Source: Agrypnia vestita (lineage: Eukaryota; Arthropoda; Insecta; Trichoptera; Phryganeidae). Taken from it: a stretch of 64,000 nucleotides of DNA. Positions 10,801-25,800 of the stretch are shown here, in pieces (the stretch's first letter is position 1; each line of letters starts with the position of its first letter). Both the position numbers and the translations under genes were made by a program. The stretch spans positions 124,001-188,000 of the forward strand of contig JADDOH010001516.1 of the NCBI GenBank assembly GCA_016648135.1, given 5' to 3'. The notes under the pieces are model-generated. The model was given only the letters and a program-made list of their open reading frames with translations, made no database searches and had not been told where the DNA came from.

Positions 10801-13800
10801 AAAAGTAAACAAGATATTAGTAATAACCAATTTAATTTTACTACTAGACCAATTTTTTTTTCAATAATTGTGTGTTATAAATAAATAAATAATAAAAAGT
10901 GGATACATAGAAAAAAAATCTTTTATGTCTCATGTTTTCCAGATGAACCTATAAAACCCTATAGAATAAAAAATAATTGGTATTTAAAAAACATCTTATT
11001 TATAATCTCATTAATAAATAATCATATTTCAATTCAATAAACATATCAAATTTTATATATACACAGCTTCTTTACTAATTATAAATAAAACAATTTTATT
11101 TTGAAGAACAAGGATACGAATAATATTTCAAAAATATTGGAGTTTTATAAATTAATTTGAAATGATTGCATTGATATTTGTAATATTTAAAGCATTAGCT
11201 TTGTAGTAAGACATGATAATATAATGTTCGTTAAATTAGTATAAAGTACTACCAGGGTTTAGGTCTACCTGTTTCGAGGCGTACCCGTCTCTCCGTCAGG
11301 ACCAGCACTAAACTACTACGTTCACTATTTATGACATGCGTATTAATTTTATCAAGGACTAATAATATGCACAGTGCATTTCAAAATAATACATTTTTTT
11401 ATTCTGAGGCTAACAGCTTCACTTCAATAGTGCATGAGCGCTATCCAATGATTTTCTTTTAAACGACGTGATATTGTTTATTTTGCCTTTATATCAAAAA
11501 TATATTTATTAATACACAAAACGATCGGCACTTCAATAAAGAAATTTATTACTAAATTACTTAAATAAGATTTCATTCAACATAATTTTATCAAAAAAAA
11601 TTTTTGTTCCAACATCTTTACAACATGCTTTAATACAAGTTGAATAAAGTGATAAAAACCTTGCAAAAATTCAAATACGTTATTTTTTACAAGGTTTTTA
11701 TCATTTTATTTAAGTTCTATTGAAACAAATGAATTATTCATTATCGATATAAATTACTGTAATAATAGTTCAACTTTTTGCAAAAAAAAGTCAAAAATAT
11801 TGAAAAACAATGCAAATTTTGATATTGCATATCTCCATAAATATTGATTTTAATAATAAGTCATGGTTGCTCGAACATCTTAGACTCATAACATAGTCAG
11901 GAATCTACCGGCCAAGTTTCTGCTGCTAGCTCTGGTACACCCTGTGTATAAGTTTTATGACTAAGAATATAATTTGAGGAACTAATGAATATTATAAGAC
12001 ATTTTATTAGACAATAAAATAACAAAAAAATATATTTTAAAACATTCCAGGATGGTGTAGTGGGAATATTTGGTCCAACCTCTGGAACAACGTCCAGCCA
12101 CGTTCAGTCTGTTTGTGACACCAAGGAAGTGCCGCACGTGGAGACCAGGATGGACCCCAAGCAGGGCAGAGGAAGCTGTCTCATCAACCTCTACCCTCAT
12201 CCAGCTGCCCTTTCCAAGGTGCGTTGCGCTGGTTCCATTCCCATATCCTCAATTGATGTTGTTCATTTAAACTATCCCAAATTAAAAACTATGAAAAAGA
12301 GTGATTAATATGAAAATTTGTAACTTATTACCCTACATATTCGCCAAGCAACGTTATTTTTAGATACATAAATAACAATACACTAACTGTAACCCTTAAA
12401 AAATGACGTTCCTTTTACATGTCGATTCCTATGGAAAAAGTGTTTATTTATTTTATTAAAAAAAATGTACCAAAAAAATATATTTGAAAAAGAATTATTC
12501 GTAAATATATTCCGAAAAAACTTTTTTTCGTAAAAATAAAAATTTTCGTAAATAAAAATATTCGAAAAAAATTTTTTGAAAAAAATTATTTTCGAAAATA
12601 AAAAATTACTATGAATAAGTTACGGACTTAACACTAAGTTACGTAGACAGACAGACAGATGGACGGACAATAAATTATCATAATTGGAATTATTACTTAA
12701 AACTCAGTTAAACTTGGAAAATGTTTGTTTAATTTTAGGTTTACTTTGTGGCTATATAATAAAAGTTTGAGGTTGAAAACAAGTGGCGTACAGCCAGTGT
12801 GAGAGCGATACATAAAATAGGTCATTTCACTCTCTCCACATATGTGTGAGAGCGCACGCGGAGTAGAGCGGCAATTTACGGTAGAATTTACCTGTAGATA
12901 ACACCGGTCGATGGTCTAACTTTCTTTAACATATCGGAATAAATCAGTCCATGACTAATTACGCTTCTTCATCGGTAGAACCCGATCTCAAATACGCCAC
13001 AATCCATTTTCTCTTTATTATTCTTAGAATATTACGTTCATATACCAGTAATGTATATTCAAATTTTTCAATGAGTACGTACCGTTCATTTTGTCTATAG
13101 GTGAGGATCAACTTTCGTCCTTTCTTGAGTACAATCAGTTATATTTTCCTTATTTAGTGCTTAACTAATTTTTCATTGATTTTTGATGGACACATTATAT
13201 TGCCTGCCTGCAATGTATGTAACATTAAAATTTAGGTATGTAGGAGCAAAAAAATGAAGCATTGATCTAAACTTGCAATCATTTTTCTAGTATTTGTCCG
13301 ATTATCGGACGTTATTAACCATATTGACAATCATGATCTTACTTGCAGCAGCTCAAAATAGTTAAGCCATGCATTTTCCGAAACATTGCCTTAATTTTTT
13401 CAACCGGGAGGTCCTATATCTTTAAGAACCTCTTCTGTTCGCAATTTTGCCTTGAATGATGGATGGTATGCATGATCTGGTAAATCTGGACTAAATATCT
13501 CATTACGCGGCCAAAATATTTTAATTTTTGTTTTAATTGTTTTAAAGATGTATTTTTCCTTTCGCATTCTTATCGTCACATTACTTTTCGCAACCTCGTT
13601 AAAGACGGGATAATTGAAAAACACGACTCATATAAAAATCCCACGTAATTCTTATTCTTCTTTTTATGGTGCCATTTCATATCAGTGGTCGGCCATCATG
13701 ACTCTGTTCACTACCACTCGGAACATCTCAATTTTACTTGAACCAGTCCCTCAAGTTACGCAGCTATAAGATGATGTGTACATTTTGGTCCCCTCGTAAG

Positions 13801-16800
13801 TTGTCCAAGATACGCTTATCTTGATAGTCTGCAACACTTCTCGGTATTTTTATATAAACCGTAGGACTTCAACATTCGTTACTCTGTCTACCCAAAAAAT
13901 TTTGAATATGGATTAGTTCTTGGTTTAGCTACTGTCCATGCCTATACCCCATATAAGAAAATTGTGAAATTGGCGAGAACGGCAAGAAAAAACATGTGAT
14001 GCAAAGCAACAAATACCGGTACTGACAGGTGAGAGGTTAAGAAACTCGGAAATAAATTACCAGTTAAGCAGGGTTAAAAATAAGCATGGACATGTTCTCG
14101 ACAATCATTTAAATACTATTGTTTCACAGGTATTCGTGGACCTTGTAAAAGCCTGGAACTGGAAGCAGTTTACAATCATGTACGAGAACAGCAACAGCTT
14201 CCCGAGACTCAGTGAACTGTTTAAGATGTACGATCACAAAGGTCACACGGTTTCTTTCAAGCAGCTGGACTACGGAACAGGAAATTACAGGTCAGCATCA
14301 GAAGATTGTTTTATTTTTTTGACGTATTAAAGTTTGCAATGATTTTTTTAAGACGAGAAAACTATCCTAAGGAAGTCCGTGACTGCAGTCTCTCCACTAC
14401 TGGACGCTCGCCTGCTTCTACTAGATCATTTTGATCTTAATCCTGTTGGCATTATCATGATCATATATGAAGGTTATGTGCCTCATACATTGTTCCTTCG
14501 TTTCTTGCCTTTCAGATTCATCAGATTCTTACCTCATTCGTGATATCTAGGTCAGAGTTTCGAGTTCTTTAATCTCCTCTACACTCTTGCAAGGTTAATA
14601 TATTAATTCTGTGACAATAATCTCAAAGAAAGTGTTTCTTGATCCTACACATAGAGTTTAAAAATGTACTGAGATGAGATGATTATCTTGTTCGTTGGGA
14701 GAGGGGAAAGGATCGTAGTCGATAATTTTTCCTCTCGCATAGGTTTTAGACATATTTTTACTGCATTTAAAGTTTTTTCATCGTTAAATATCCCAAATTT
14801 TTTTTTTAATGTTGTACCAATTTGAATTTCTGAAGTAAATACATATTCTTCAACAAAGAGCGACTTATTTACTGTGACATCACACTTTTGAAGAGTATTT
14901 AGTTTGACCTTTATAAAATTGTTTCAAAATTAACAAGGCTGTAGAATTTTTTTTTTTAAACAATGCGAACTTATTGGCACTAGACGTGGCGTCAGATTCT
15001 GTACCAAGCAATATACGTTAGTTCGTGTTATAATTTATAATTCCTTGTCACAAACTTGTATCAATTTTAAAAGCAAGACCTGTTGTGTTGCGAACTACTT
15101 AAAATATTCAAATTTTCCAGGCCAATTCTGCACCACGTCAAGAAGTCCGGCCAGACGAACTTCATCATTGACTGTTCTATAGACAAACTTTATGACGTCT
15201 TGATCCAAGCCCAGCAGGTTGGCCTCATGTCTGATCAGCACAGCTACATCATCACGACCCCTGACCTGCACACCTTGGACCTGGAGCCCTTCCAGCATGG
15301 AGGAGCAAATATTACTGGTATGCTTCTGCTGAACATGGATTTTAAACATACTGAGCAAATATTACTGGTAAATCTTTCTAGCTAAAGGTGACTGCCATGC
15401 GACGCCATGCTTTTCTAGGATGCCGCCGTGTCATTCTTGGAACTCTTCGGACGTTTGGAAAATTAATTAAATCCTTTTGAGTATTCGCTACTGGAATAGG
15501 GTTATATATTAGAAAATATGCTTAAATATTTCAATAAAACAGGATATCTCTATTAGATTGGTCTGAAAATTCATCTAATTTTTATTTATAAACAATCTAT
15601 GGACGATTTTTAAATCTAAGGTGCGTAAATTGGATTGCACCACCAAAATAAAGATGATAAGAGCTGTAATTCAGGTGTGGTTTCAGGTTTAGAATGAAAA
15701 AATAAAATAAAATTGTACAAATTTAATTGATTCCACACTGAAACGTGTTTAAACTATTATCTAAGCACAAAAAGACATATACCTTATCGATTAAAACATA
15801 TTTCGTGATTGAATGTCGTCTGTAACTCAAAATATTTATACAAAAAGTTTTTTTTAATTCTAAGATATTTCATTCCATTAATTCGCACAATACTGTAGAT
15901 GAAGTTGACAACTGTATTTAAATGACCAGGAATCAGACTACTAGACCCAGAAGACGAAGATGTCGTCAGCGCTGTAGAGTTATACAACTCCAAACTGGCA
16001 GAAGAAGGAATCACTGATGAAGAGAAGCAGCTAACGCCGGAGAAACTCCGCACCGAAACAGCCCTCATTTTCGACGCCATGTACGTGTTTGCTTCCGGAC
16101 TTAAAGAAATTAACACCACTAAATTCCACGACCAGAATTTCGATTGTGAGCTCAGCAACAGCTGGGAACACGGCTTCACCATGATCAACTATATGAAAAC
16201 TGTGAGTTCAAGCGTATTTCTTAATCGACTAACTCATGATAAGCCAAATCTATGGACAAGGCACGACAGTAATTCGCAGCAATAACAAGCCAATCCAGTT
16301 TCTTTTGCTGTGATAAAGTACACGTATCGCTTCGATTTACTCTGTGCAATGCAACTTTTGACAATTCTGTTAGATTAAGTCACAAAATTCGTGAAATATT
16401 TAAGTAGAATCCCAATGTGAAATACATTGTATAAAAAATCAGAACCGTCAGAACAAATGCCTTGTTTAAAGAAACCTTTGCCATCACTCTGATCTCTTTT
16501 CACTGGATGTCGGTAGCACTTAGTGAAATTTATAACGTGAATCCAACTCATCGGTGAAGCCCGATTATTTATTTTTATTTAAATAAAATTTTTGATTGTC
16601 ATTACTCCGAAGGCAAATCAAAAATTATCTATCATTTTTGTTCTACGATTTACCAACACAAAGGTAAGGATTTGACTTATATATATTTTTTTTACATAGT
16701 AACTCACCTTATCAATGAAATTGATCCAGCAGTCCATAATCTGGTGGATTTATTTAAAAAATATATTTAAGGTTGGTCGCGAAGCCAGTTTTGTACCGCT

Positions 16801-19800
16801 TCCTGCACGTTTGCAAGTCTGTGAGAATCCGCATAGACTTTTCCGAGTTATTTGTGAATTATTTGATGGATAGTTGAGTTATTCGTGAATTATTAGATGG
16901 GTAGCTGTGTTGTTCGTGAATTATTTAATGGGTAAAACTATGAGTGATGTTCAAAGAAAATGCTTCCTTACCGGTGATAACTCGCCTTTTGGCTAAAACT
17001 ATCGAGTTTTCTGAATCTTGCCTTCCGTGGTGAAGGTTAGAGGGCATTCTGTTTATAATCATCTGGCCACTCTCCATCCCCAAAATAATTATTTTATATG
17101 GTAAGTCATAAGCCTATGATAAATTTGAGACCCTGTCACAACCCATCGATTTGAGAGATTGAATCACTGCTCGTATTAAAACCTTGAGGCAACTACTAGC
17201 GGAGCGGATATGCTTACACTGCAATATTGAAAAGGAAAATGACGCCTTCAGGATCACATTTTGTACACGTGACAGCAGTTGAAGCATGCATGAAGGCTGT
17301 GTGACAACCTTGAAGGTGTATAATGGCGAAAGTGTAGATACCTATGCTACATAGTCGTGCGCGAAAAAATAATGAAAAGTTACATATTATTTTGAAATTC
17401 AAAACATTTATGAGAATCAATATTGTTATATATTTTTTATTATTTGCTTTACAGAATCAGTTAAAGGGACTTACAAGAGGGATTAAATTCGATAATTCTG
17501 GATTCAGAACAGACTTTCTGCTGGATATTGTAGAGCTAACAGGACTTGGCGTAATAAAGGTAAATTTTTAGTACAATTTACAACTCGTCAGATGTGGTTT
17601 GACGCATATTTTTTGCCAAGAAACTCAATAAATTTTAATCAAACATCTTTTTATTTAAAATAAAATTAACATACTTATTTTCTTTAAATTTTATTACTCT
17701 TTCAAACCAACGTTTATTCAATAATGTCAGTAGGCAATTTATTTACTTATATTGCTTAAAAAAATAAATTAAAAAATATAGTTATGCTCATTAAAATGTA
17801 TCCATCCCATAAACACATTGTCAATGTGCAAGGTCGAGATTTCAGTGTTTAGAGGGCAAAGTGGGATTTCGCCATCCACCTTCACCGCTTAGCTCAGTTG
17901 AAAAAATGAGAATATGCGAATAATATAAAATATTATAAAAAGATATTCGTGACTCAGGAATCGAGATAAGAGCAACGATATCTGACAACTCTGTGCAACT
18001 ATTAGCTTACGCCGATGATATCGACATAATTACGAAAACTCCGGATGCTTTACGTAATGCCTTCATAAATCTTGATAGTTCTGCCAAAAATACAGGTCTC
18101 ATAGTAAACCAGCAGAAGACCAAATACATGGCCGTAGGATTCACCCAACAAATCCCAACTCTCTCATGTGGATGTCAAAATTTTGAAACGGTAACAAGAT
18201 TTACATACCTAGGATCCCTGATAACAAGCAACAATAATATTACAGAGGAGATCCAGAAGCGAATCGTGAACGCAAATCGCTGTATTTTTGCCTACAAAAG
18301 CAGATAAAATCCAGACTTCTGTCCAGAAACACCAAGATATTAGTGTACAAAACGCTTATTAGGCCAGTGCTCACGTACGCAGCTGAGACGTGGATATTAA
18401 CTTCGATTCTGTACTTATTCTTTTTTACCATTGCTTTCTAATATTATAGCAATCATAGAAGAAATATTCATACAACATATTCTATTAATAAAAATAATTT
18501 ATCGACGCGCGAGATCATACGTGTACAGCCACACAAGGATACATGGAGACGAAGATGTCACATCAAGATTGTCGACAATTTTCCGTCCTGCTAGTAAAAT
18601 TAATAGACTCTCTTCTTTACTTTATTTAGTTTTCTGTCCACTTTTTTTCATATACATATGATCTTGGGCACTGCATGGCGTATGGCCACTTCGATATCCG
18701 TAAATCCGTATATGCGTCTGCCACCAGATTATGTTGCGAATAGTATGATATTGTAAAGTGAGATGATAATCAATAGTCCACTTGGTTATGATTTTAAAAA
18801 AAGTAACTTGCAATCCCTTTAGATATGGCAATGGCAGTTGAAAATGTATTATATTGTAATGAAAAGGTAGAAGAGATTACGAAAATAATTCCTCATAATA
18901 TATCGATGACAACAATAAGACCGTAAACACTAGAAAATAGAAGAATCTTCTCGAGACTTCGAAAGACCAACGTGTTGCATATATAAGCGAGACTAATAGC
19001 TGCGCTGATTGAGGTTATTTTAACATTTTGACGGCCGGGGTGGCCAGTCGTGAGATTATCGTAACGGCCGATTTTAAGCGAAGTACCTGACTGGCGACGC
19101 AAATAAATGCGACTACTTTCAAATGGAATTGAAATGAAAATGCAAGTGAAAATTACGAATTAGTGTGAAATCAAGAAAATTGTATTAATTTTGTTCGTGT
19201 TAGGTTACTGTCAATTTAATAAAAGAAATAATAATAAAATAATTCATTGATTTTTTGATTTGAACTTCTTTTTGAATAGCAGTCATGCAACCTTTATTTC
19301 TTGTTCATGTTTGAGCTCATTTTGTTGTGAATAAACCACGTTGTAAACTTTGATATCAGCTGTCATCTTTCAGATAGGAACATGGAACTCTACAGAAGGA
19401 TTAAATTTGACAAGAATCAACCAGGTTTACCAAATACCCGCCGAAAGTGGTTCGCTTGTCAATAGGACATTCATAGTTTTAACAGCCTTGGTAAGTAAAA
19501 TTTATTTTTTCGTAGCATTAGTAAATTATTATTCATATACTTAAAAGAAAATTTATAATTATGTAAGTTAAAATTCTCAAAGGAATTTAAAAATGTTGAA
19601 AATTATTTTTCAGGCGTACTCTAGTATACATATTAAATAATTCGGAAGAAAATCATATATGGGGTAAAACAGCAAATATATAAATATTCAAAAAAAAATT
19701 AAATGCAGTCTTCGAGGAATACTTTTTTGTTTATCGTTGCTTTTGCTTTTATACCCCGCATATTTTAAATTAGATGCTGATAACTGACTTGTTGCTGGCC

Positions 19801-22800
19801 AACTAGGCAAACGCATGTATAGCACCATAAACAATATAATTCGTACAGGTTAACAATGTTCTTTAATTCTTATATCTTTAGTTTTTGCCTTAACACTAGT
19901 ACTTTTTCCGATTATTTTACTTGTACCGTATTTCTTTACTAAAAATATGTACTTACGGTACAGATTGCAATATTATATATACATAATATGACTTAAGTAT
20001 AAGGTATATATCTGCAATAGATGTTGACCGCGATCTACAACATCACTGTGTTTATTTATCTTTATATACACAGATGCCACCTTATTCCCAGCTCACTATC
20101 AACTATTATTATTATTGTCAAATTGTGACGTCCTGGCAAAAAATTCCATAAAATCACAAATGTTTATTAAGTCATGATTTCCGTACACAAACTCCCTTTA
20201 AATACCGCGTTGAAAAATTCATCAGCATCATCTTCTACCCCTTGTCCTAGTAGGGTCGGGGGCCCAAAGACTCGACAAGGTGCTTCCATGATCCCCTGTC
20301 TTGCGCTGTTTCTGATCGAGTCAACCAGTCCAAACCCATTCTGTTTTCAAATACATTTTTTTGTTGTCTCTCCCAGCTTAATCTGGGTCGACCCACCGGC
20401 CGTCTTCCCTCCGGGGTTGCCAAGAGGATTCTCCTTGGTAATCGTTCCTCTGGCATTCTGAGCACATGTCCAAGCCACCTCAGTTGTGATTTTTCTATGT
20501 GCAGGAGTAGGGGCTCCATGCTTAGTGTGTGCCTTATGTCGGCACTTCTCACTCTATTTGTCAGTGTGACTCCCGCTACCCCCCTTAGAAAACTCATCTC
20601 GGCAGCGTGGACTCTTGATCTCACTCTCTCCGTTGAAAAGTTATGATATATTATTCAAGCCCTCATTACTCAATTCTAGAGTCCTCCATATGGAATGCTG
20701 AAGGAAGCTAGTGTAAAGCTAGAGGGAAACGACCGCTTTGAAGGCTTTGGCATCGAGGTCATCCAGGAAGTAGCCAAGTTGCTGGGCTTCAACTACACCT
20801 TCGTCCTGCAGAACGACGGGGTGTACGGATCCCTCAACAGGAAGACCGGACAGTGGAATGGAATGGTGCGAGAGCTTCTGGATTGGGTGAGAAAACGATT
20901 ATTAATTATCATTATAAATATAATATTAAGTTAACCCCAAGAGATCAGCACATTACAATTTTTGGACCATCTGCTGGTTTGAGTTTTCTGAGATATTCTG
21001 ACGTATTTCTACGATCTTTCTGACATTGCAAGGTCCATCATCAGGGCTGATGTGTTAGGACAAAACACATTAGTGTTGATTCATTAGATTGAACGGCCGT
21101 AAAAATCTAATAATTTTTTTAGTATCTGATTAACCTAGTAAAACAACGTTATTCATGGATGATATTCTCCTTTTTCAATGATTCATATAATCAAACTACT
21201 AAATATATTTAAATCCCATTTACTGCCCTAAGATCCATTATTTGTTCAGGTTTTAATCAATCATTAATGGATTTTAAACAAGTATCCCTAATTTATCTCA
21301 TTTAGTGTACTGTTGTTTGTCTTTTACCAGCTCTAATCTTCCAAATCACTTTAAACCACTTCATATTTTTTACTATTACATAATGTAACGTATGTTATGC
21401 TGTCACAAGATTCTTAAAATGAGAGGAACTTTATATAATAGAGAGTTTCTAAAACAGTCTGGATGTTTTAGAATGTTTAAGAAAGATCTGGAGGCCATTT
21501 GAAAGAATGTATGTAACATTTGTATCATTGTAGAGAGCGGATCTGGCCATCACTGACCTGACGATAACCTCGGACAGGGAAAGCGCGGTGGACTTCACGA
21601 TGCCCTTCATGAACTTGGGAATTAGTATTCTATACAAAAAGCCCACGAAACAACCTCCCAAGCTATTTTCCTTCATGTCACCATTCTCCAATGAGGTAGA
21701 TATAATCTTTTTTTTAATTTTTTTTTTTATTATTTTTTTTTATTATTTTTTTTTTATTTAATTTTTTTTTTTTTATTTAATTTTTTTTTATTTTTTTTTT
21801 TTTATTTTTTTTTTTATTTATTTTTTTTATTTTTTATTATTTTTTATTATTTAATTTAATTTTATTTAATTAATTTTATATGTGCTTTCCAAATAGTTCA
21901 AAAATATATGCCCAACAAGGATTTAAATATAAAAAAATATTGTTATAAATCAAAATTATTATTATTTAAGCACTTGTTTTTACAAATCTGTTATTATTAA
22001 TATAATTATTAATATAAACGTATATAATAATTATTTTTTAATTTACAAAATGTCATTATAACAAATGAGCCAAAAATAATTTAATAGCTAAATTATATTT
22101 ATACTCATCCTTATACGTATTTGAATAATTAAGAGAGCTGAACCTGCGCCCCAAAAGGAAAATTCAGGTACCACATTCTATATTCGGCTATATAACTATA
22201 TTCGGCTATACGATATGTTTCGATATTATCGTAGGTGTATGTGTTTTAGATATGAGAACATGCTTTTTTGAAATGGTTAATGTAATATGTCATTAAAAAT
22301 TCATTTAATTTATTTCTGTTTTTTTTTACTTTATTTATTTTTTTATTTTGTGTTCCGTCTCGACGCCTGGAATCCATTATGAGAGAACAGCCTGCTGTTT
22401 CGGCACTTATACACGCGTTCCTACCCCCTCTGATTCCCTGTTTGCGACAATTTATTCCCGCTGGTATCCCTGTTTCCGGTTACGTCGGCGCAACGGTTTT
22501 TCTTTCATATAACGTCGTTGTTTCGCGCCATTTGCACGCGTCTAGACACGCCAACTTTTGTTGTGATTATTTTGTGTTTCTATTGCAACCTACCCCCTTA
22601 ATTTTTGATCCCTAGGTTAACAAACATTAGACTATACAAATTTTTAACATAGTGCGACAGGACGTTGATATTTTAGTGTAAATCCCATGAATTTCGTCAA
22701 ACGATTTGTTAACAAGATGGCGGACGAGCAAGCTCCTTCGCCGGTATCCTCGAATGACGGATCTTCTTTCGAAGAACCGAGTCGAAAGAGACGCCGCGTA

Positions 22801-25800
22801 GCATACGACCCGCGTGTAGACCACCTGCTAAAACAGGTGACTGCTCTGACGGAGGCCTTGTTAGCGGGCGGCGCGGCTCCTGCATCAACAACGCCGCCAA
22901 CGCCGGAACACGTGGCCGCGAGCGAGCCCAGCGTGGAGGACGCGAATGCGTCCTTTATTCAGCCGCCGCCGAGCCTCAGAAGGGCGAAGTATACGCTGGA
23001 GTTCGGCAAGCTCAGCACGGTCGTGAAGGAGCCGCCAGTACCAAGAGCGGACCCGAAGCGGATTGAACAGATCTCGAAGTTGCAACACTTCGATTCCGAC
23101 GAGTGGTCAGGCGTTCGCTATGCGGAAACGCAAAGAACCTACGCGGCGACTCCCACGTTTGTGGAATTGTCGGTGAACGACGACTTGAGAAGGATCGATA
23201 ACGCGCCGACCCATACTGGCTTGCTGGAAAGATCGCTCGCCGCGCTTTCAAACGCCTTGCTCGCCCAGAGAGAGACCCTGAGAGATGAGATGCAATCGCT
23301 GGTGAATTGGGCATCCGAACCCGGCACGGATCTGTCCGCTTCGGCTCTCTTCGAGCGGATTCAGTCGATGTTCACCAGCGATGCTCCGTACAATAAGATT
23401 TCGGACGACATCCTGCAGATTGTGTGCGGCAGACGGGCAGAGTGTATACTGAACCGGAGAAAGGCCATATTGGAGGGCTTCAAAGACCCTTTCGTGCGAG
23501 AAGGTGCGGCCAAAATCCCTCCAAGCTCGGGATACTTGTTCAATAGGGAAGAGCTATCGGCGTATATCCTAAAGAACGGGGGCCAGGAGAAGGTGATGGT
23601 CTCGCCCGCAACCCGAAACCTGGCCCAACCGTCAACATCTCAGCCCCAGCCGTCAACTTCTCGTCGAGCTCCGAACCAGGGATACCTCCAGTCCCGTAAG
23701 CCCTTTCTGCCGGAGCCGAGGAACAGGGAGCGAGGCCCAGGGAACCCGAACAGGAGACCTATCCGGAAGGCAGACCACGGCCGAAAACCCGCTGGTGACC
23801 GTAGCCGTAGAGGTAGAAGATGACGCGAGGCTGAACAACCAGTTCTGGGGAGGACGCTTGAGGAGGTTCCAAAGCACGTGGAAGGAGTTCGGGGCACCAC
23901 CTATAGTGCTGAGAATCCTCAAGGGCGCGAGAATCCCCTTTGTGGCCAAACCTCCGTTAGTCTTCCCCACCAGGCAGCTGTTGAGCAGCTTCAGCACGAA
24001 GGAGTCTCGAGACATGTCGAGTCACATTCAGGCCCTGAAGATGTCAGGCGTGCTGGAAAGAGCAGATCATTCTCCGAGCTTCATCTCAAATCTGTTTCTA
24101 ACTCCGAAGTCGGACAACTCCCTAAGGCCGATATTCAACCTGAAGGCGTTGAATGCCTTTGTGGAGGCGAAACCCTTCAAGCTGTTCAACCACTTTCGGG
24201 TCCCAGACTTCCTCCAGCCCAAAGATTGGTTGGTGAAAATCGACCTAACCCAGGCATACTTTCACCTACCAATAGCGGAATCGCACCGAAAGTTCCTGAG
24301 ACTGTACTACCAAGGGGAACTTCTCCAGATGACCTGCCTGCCCTTTGGCCTGTCATCAGCCCCGAGAATGTTCGCAACGCTGTCAAACTGGCTAGCGGGA
24401 CTCTTGCGGAAGAGAGGAATAAGGACCGTAGTCTACCTGGACGACTTCCTTCTGGCCAATCAGTCAAGGGACCTGCTAGCGACCCAGGCAGTAGAGACGG
24501 TCAATCTGTTCCAGCATCTGGGTTGGTGCATCAACCGCGACAAGTGTGTCCTTATACCTACCCAAAAGCTGGAGTTTCTGGGCATAACTTGGGACACCGA
24601 AGCCAACCAGAAATCCCTCTCGGACCGCAAGTGCTCTGGCCTTCGCCAAGTACTGCGCCGCCCGATCGAGGCCGGCAGTTGCTCCCCCAAGCAGGTTCTA
24701 GGCCTCTTGGGGAGACTCAACTTCGCAAACTTCGCCACCCCTCGGGGTCGTTTGCATTGCCGAAGACTGCAGAGATTCAGCCGCCAGCTGCAGAGGCACG
24801 AGCCATCCAGACAAGTGGAGCTTCCTGCCGCGGTTCGGCAAGACCTAGAGTGGTGGTTGGAGGCCGTAGGGGAGTCCTGCCCAATACACGAAGCCCCCTT
24901 CTCCCACTTCCTGACTACAGACGCAGCGGACGCAGGTTGGGGCGGCCAGGTGGACGACAAGACGATATCAGGCCAGTGGACCCCAGAGCAGATGCGGTGG
25001 CATTCCAACCAGAAAGAAGCCTTCGCTGTTTACGCAGTGATCAGGGATCACGCTTACCTGCTAAGAGGAACGAAGACCCTACTGCAGACAGACAACAAGA
25101 CAGTAGTGACTTACATCAACAAGGAGGGGGGGACAAGATCATTGGGCCTTCTGAAGATAACTCGAGACCTCCTAGAGTTTATCGACCAGCAGGAAATATC
25201 TCTGACAGCGCAGTACATTCCAGGGAGATACAACGGGATTGCGGACCGACTCTCTCGGGGGACACCACTCCCGGAATGGCACCTCCTGGAACCAGCGACA
25301 GAGGAAATATTCCGAATATGGGGACGTCCTCAGATCGACCTCTTCGCATCGGCCACCGCCCATGTGGTGCCAAACTACGTGTCGCTAGACTCAACCGATT
25401 GCTCGGCCTCCTATCTCAACGCATTCAGTCAGCATTGGGATTACGAGCTGGCCTGGGTATTTCCGCCGCCGAATCTCGTCCCAAGAGTACTGGCGCACTT
25501 GAACCTGGCAAGAGGCACCTTTCTCCTAGTTGTGCCAAGATGGGAGAAGACATTCTGGAGGGCCGATCTCAAACAACGAGCAAAGGGAGGGCCAATAAGC
25601 GTAAGAGATCTGAAGAGCGTCCTGATCGATACGTCGACAGGGTTTCCCCCACCGAGGGTGTCGGACCTCCAACTGGAAGTTTGGAGAATAGCAGTGGGTG
25701 GGAACAGGCTATAGCGGATTGGAGCCAGGAGGAACAGCAGCTGTTCAGATCTGGCTGGAGAGGCTCAACGCTGAACACCTACAAGCCGGCCTGGGATAGG

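Noticed and set aside
22885..25394. Several minus-strand frames inside the DIRS element
   Set aside because: They are shadows of the GC-rich gag and RT genes with no motifs.
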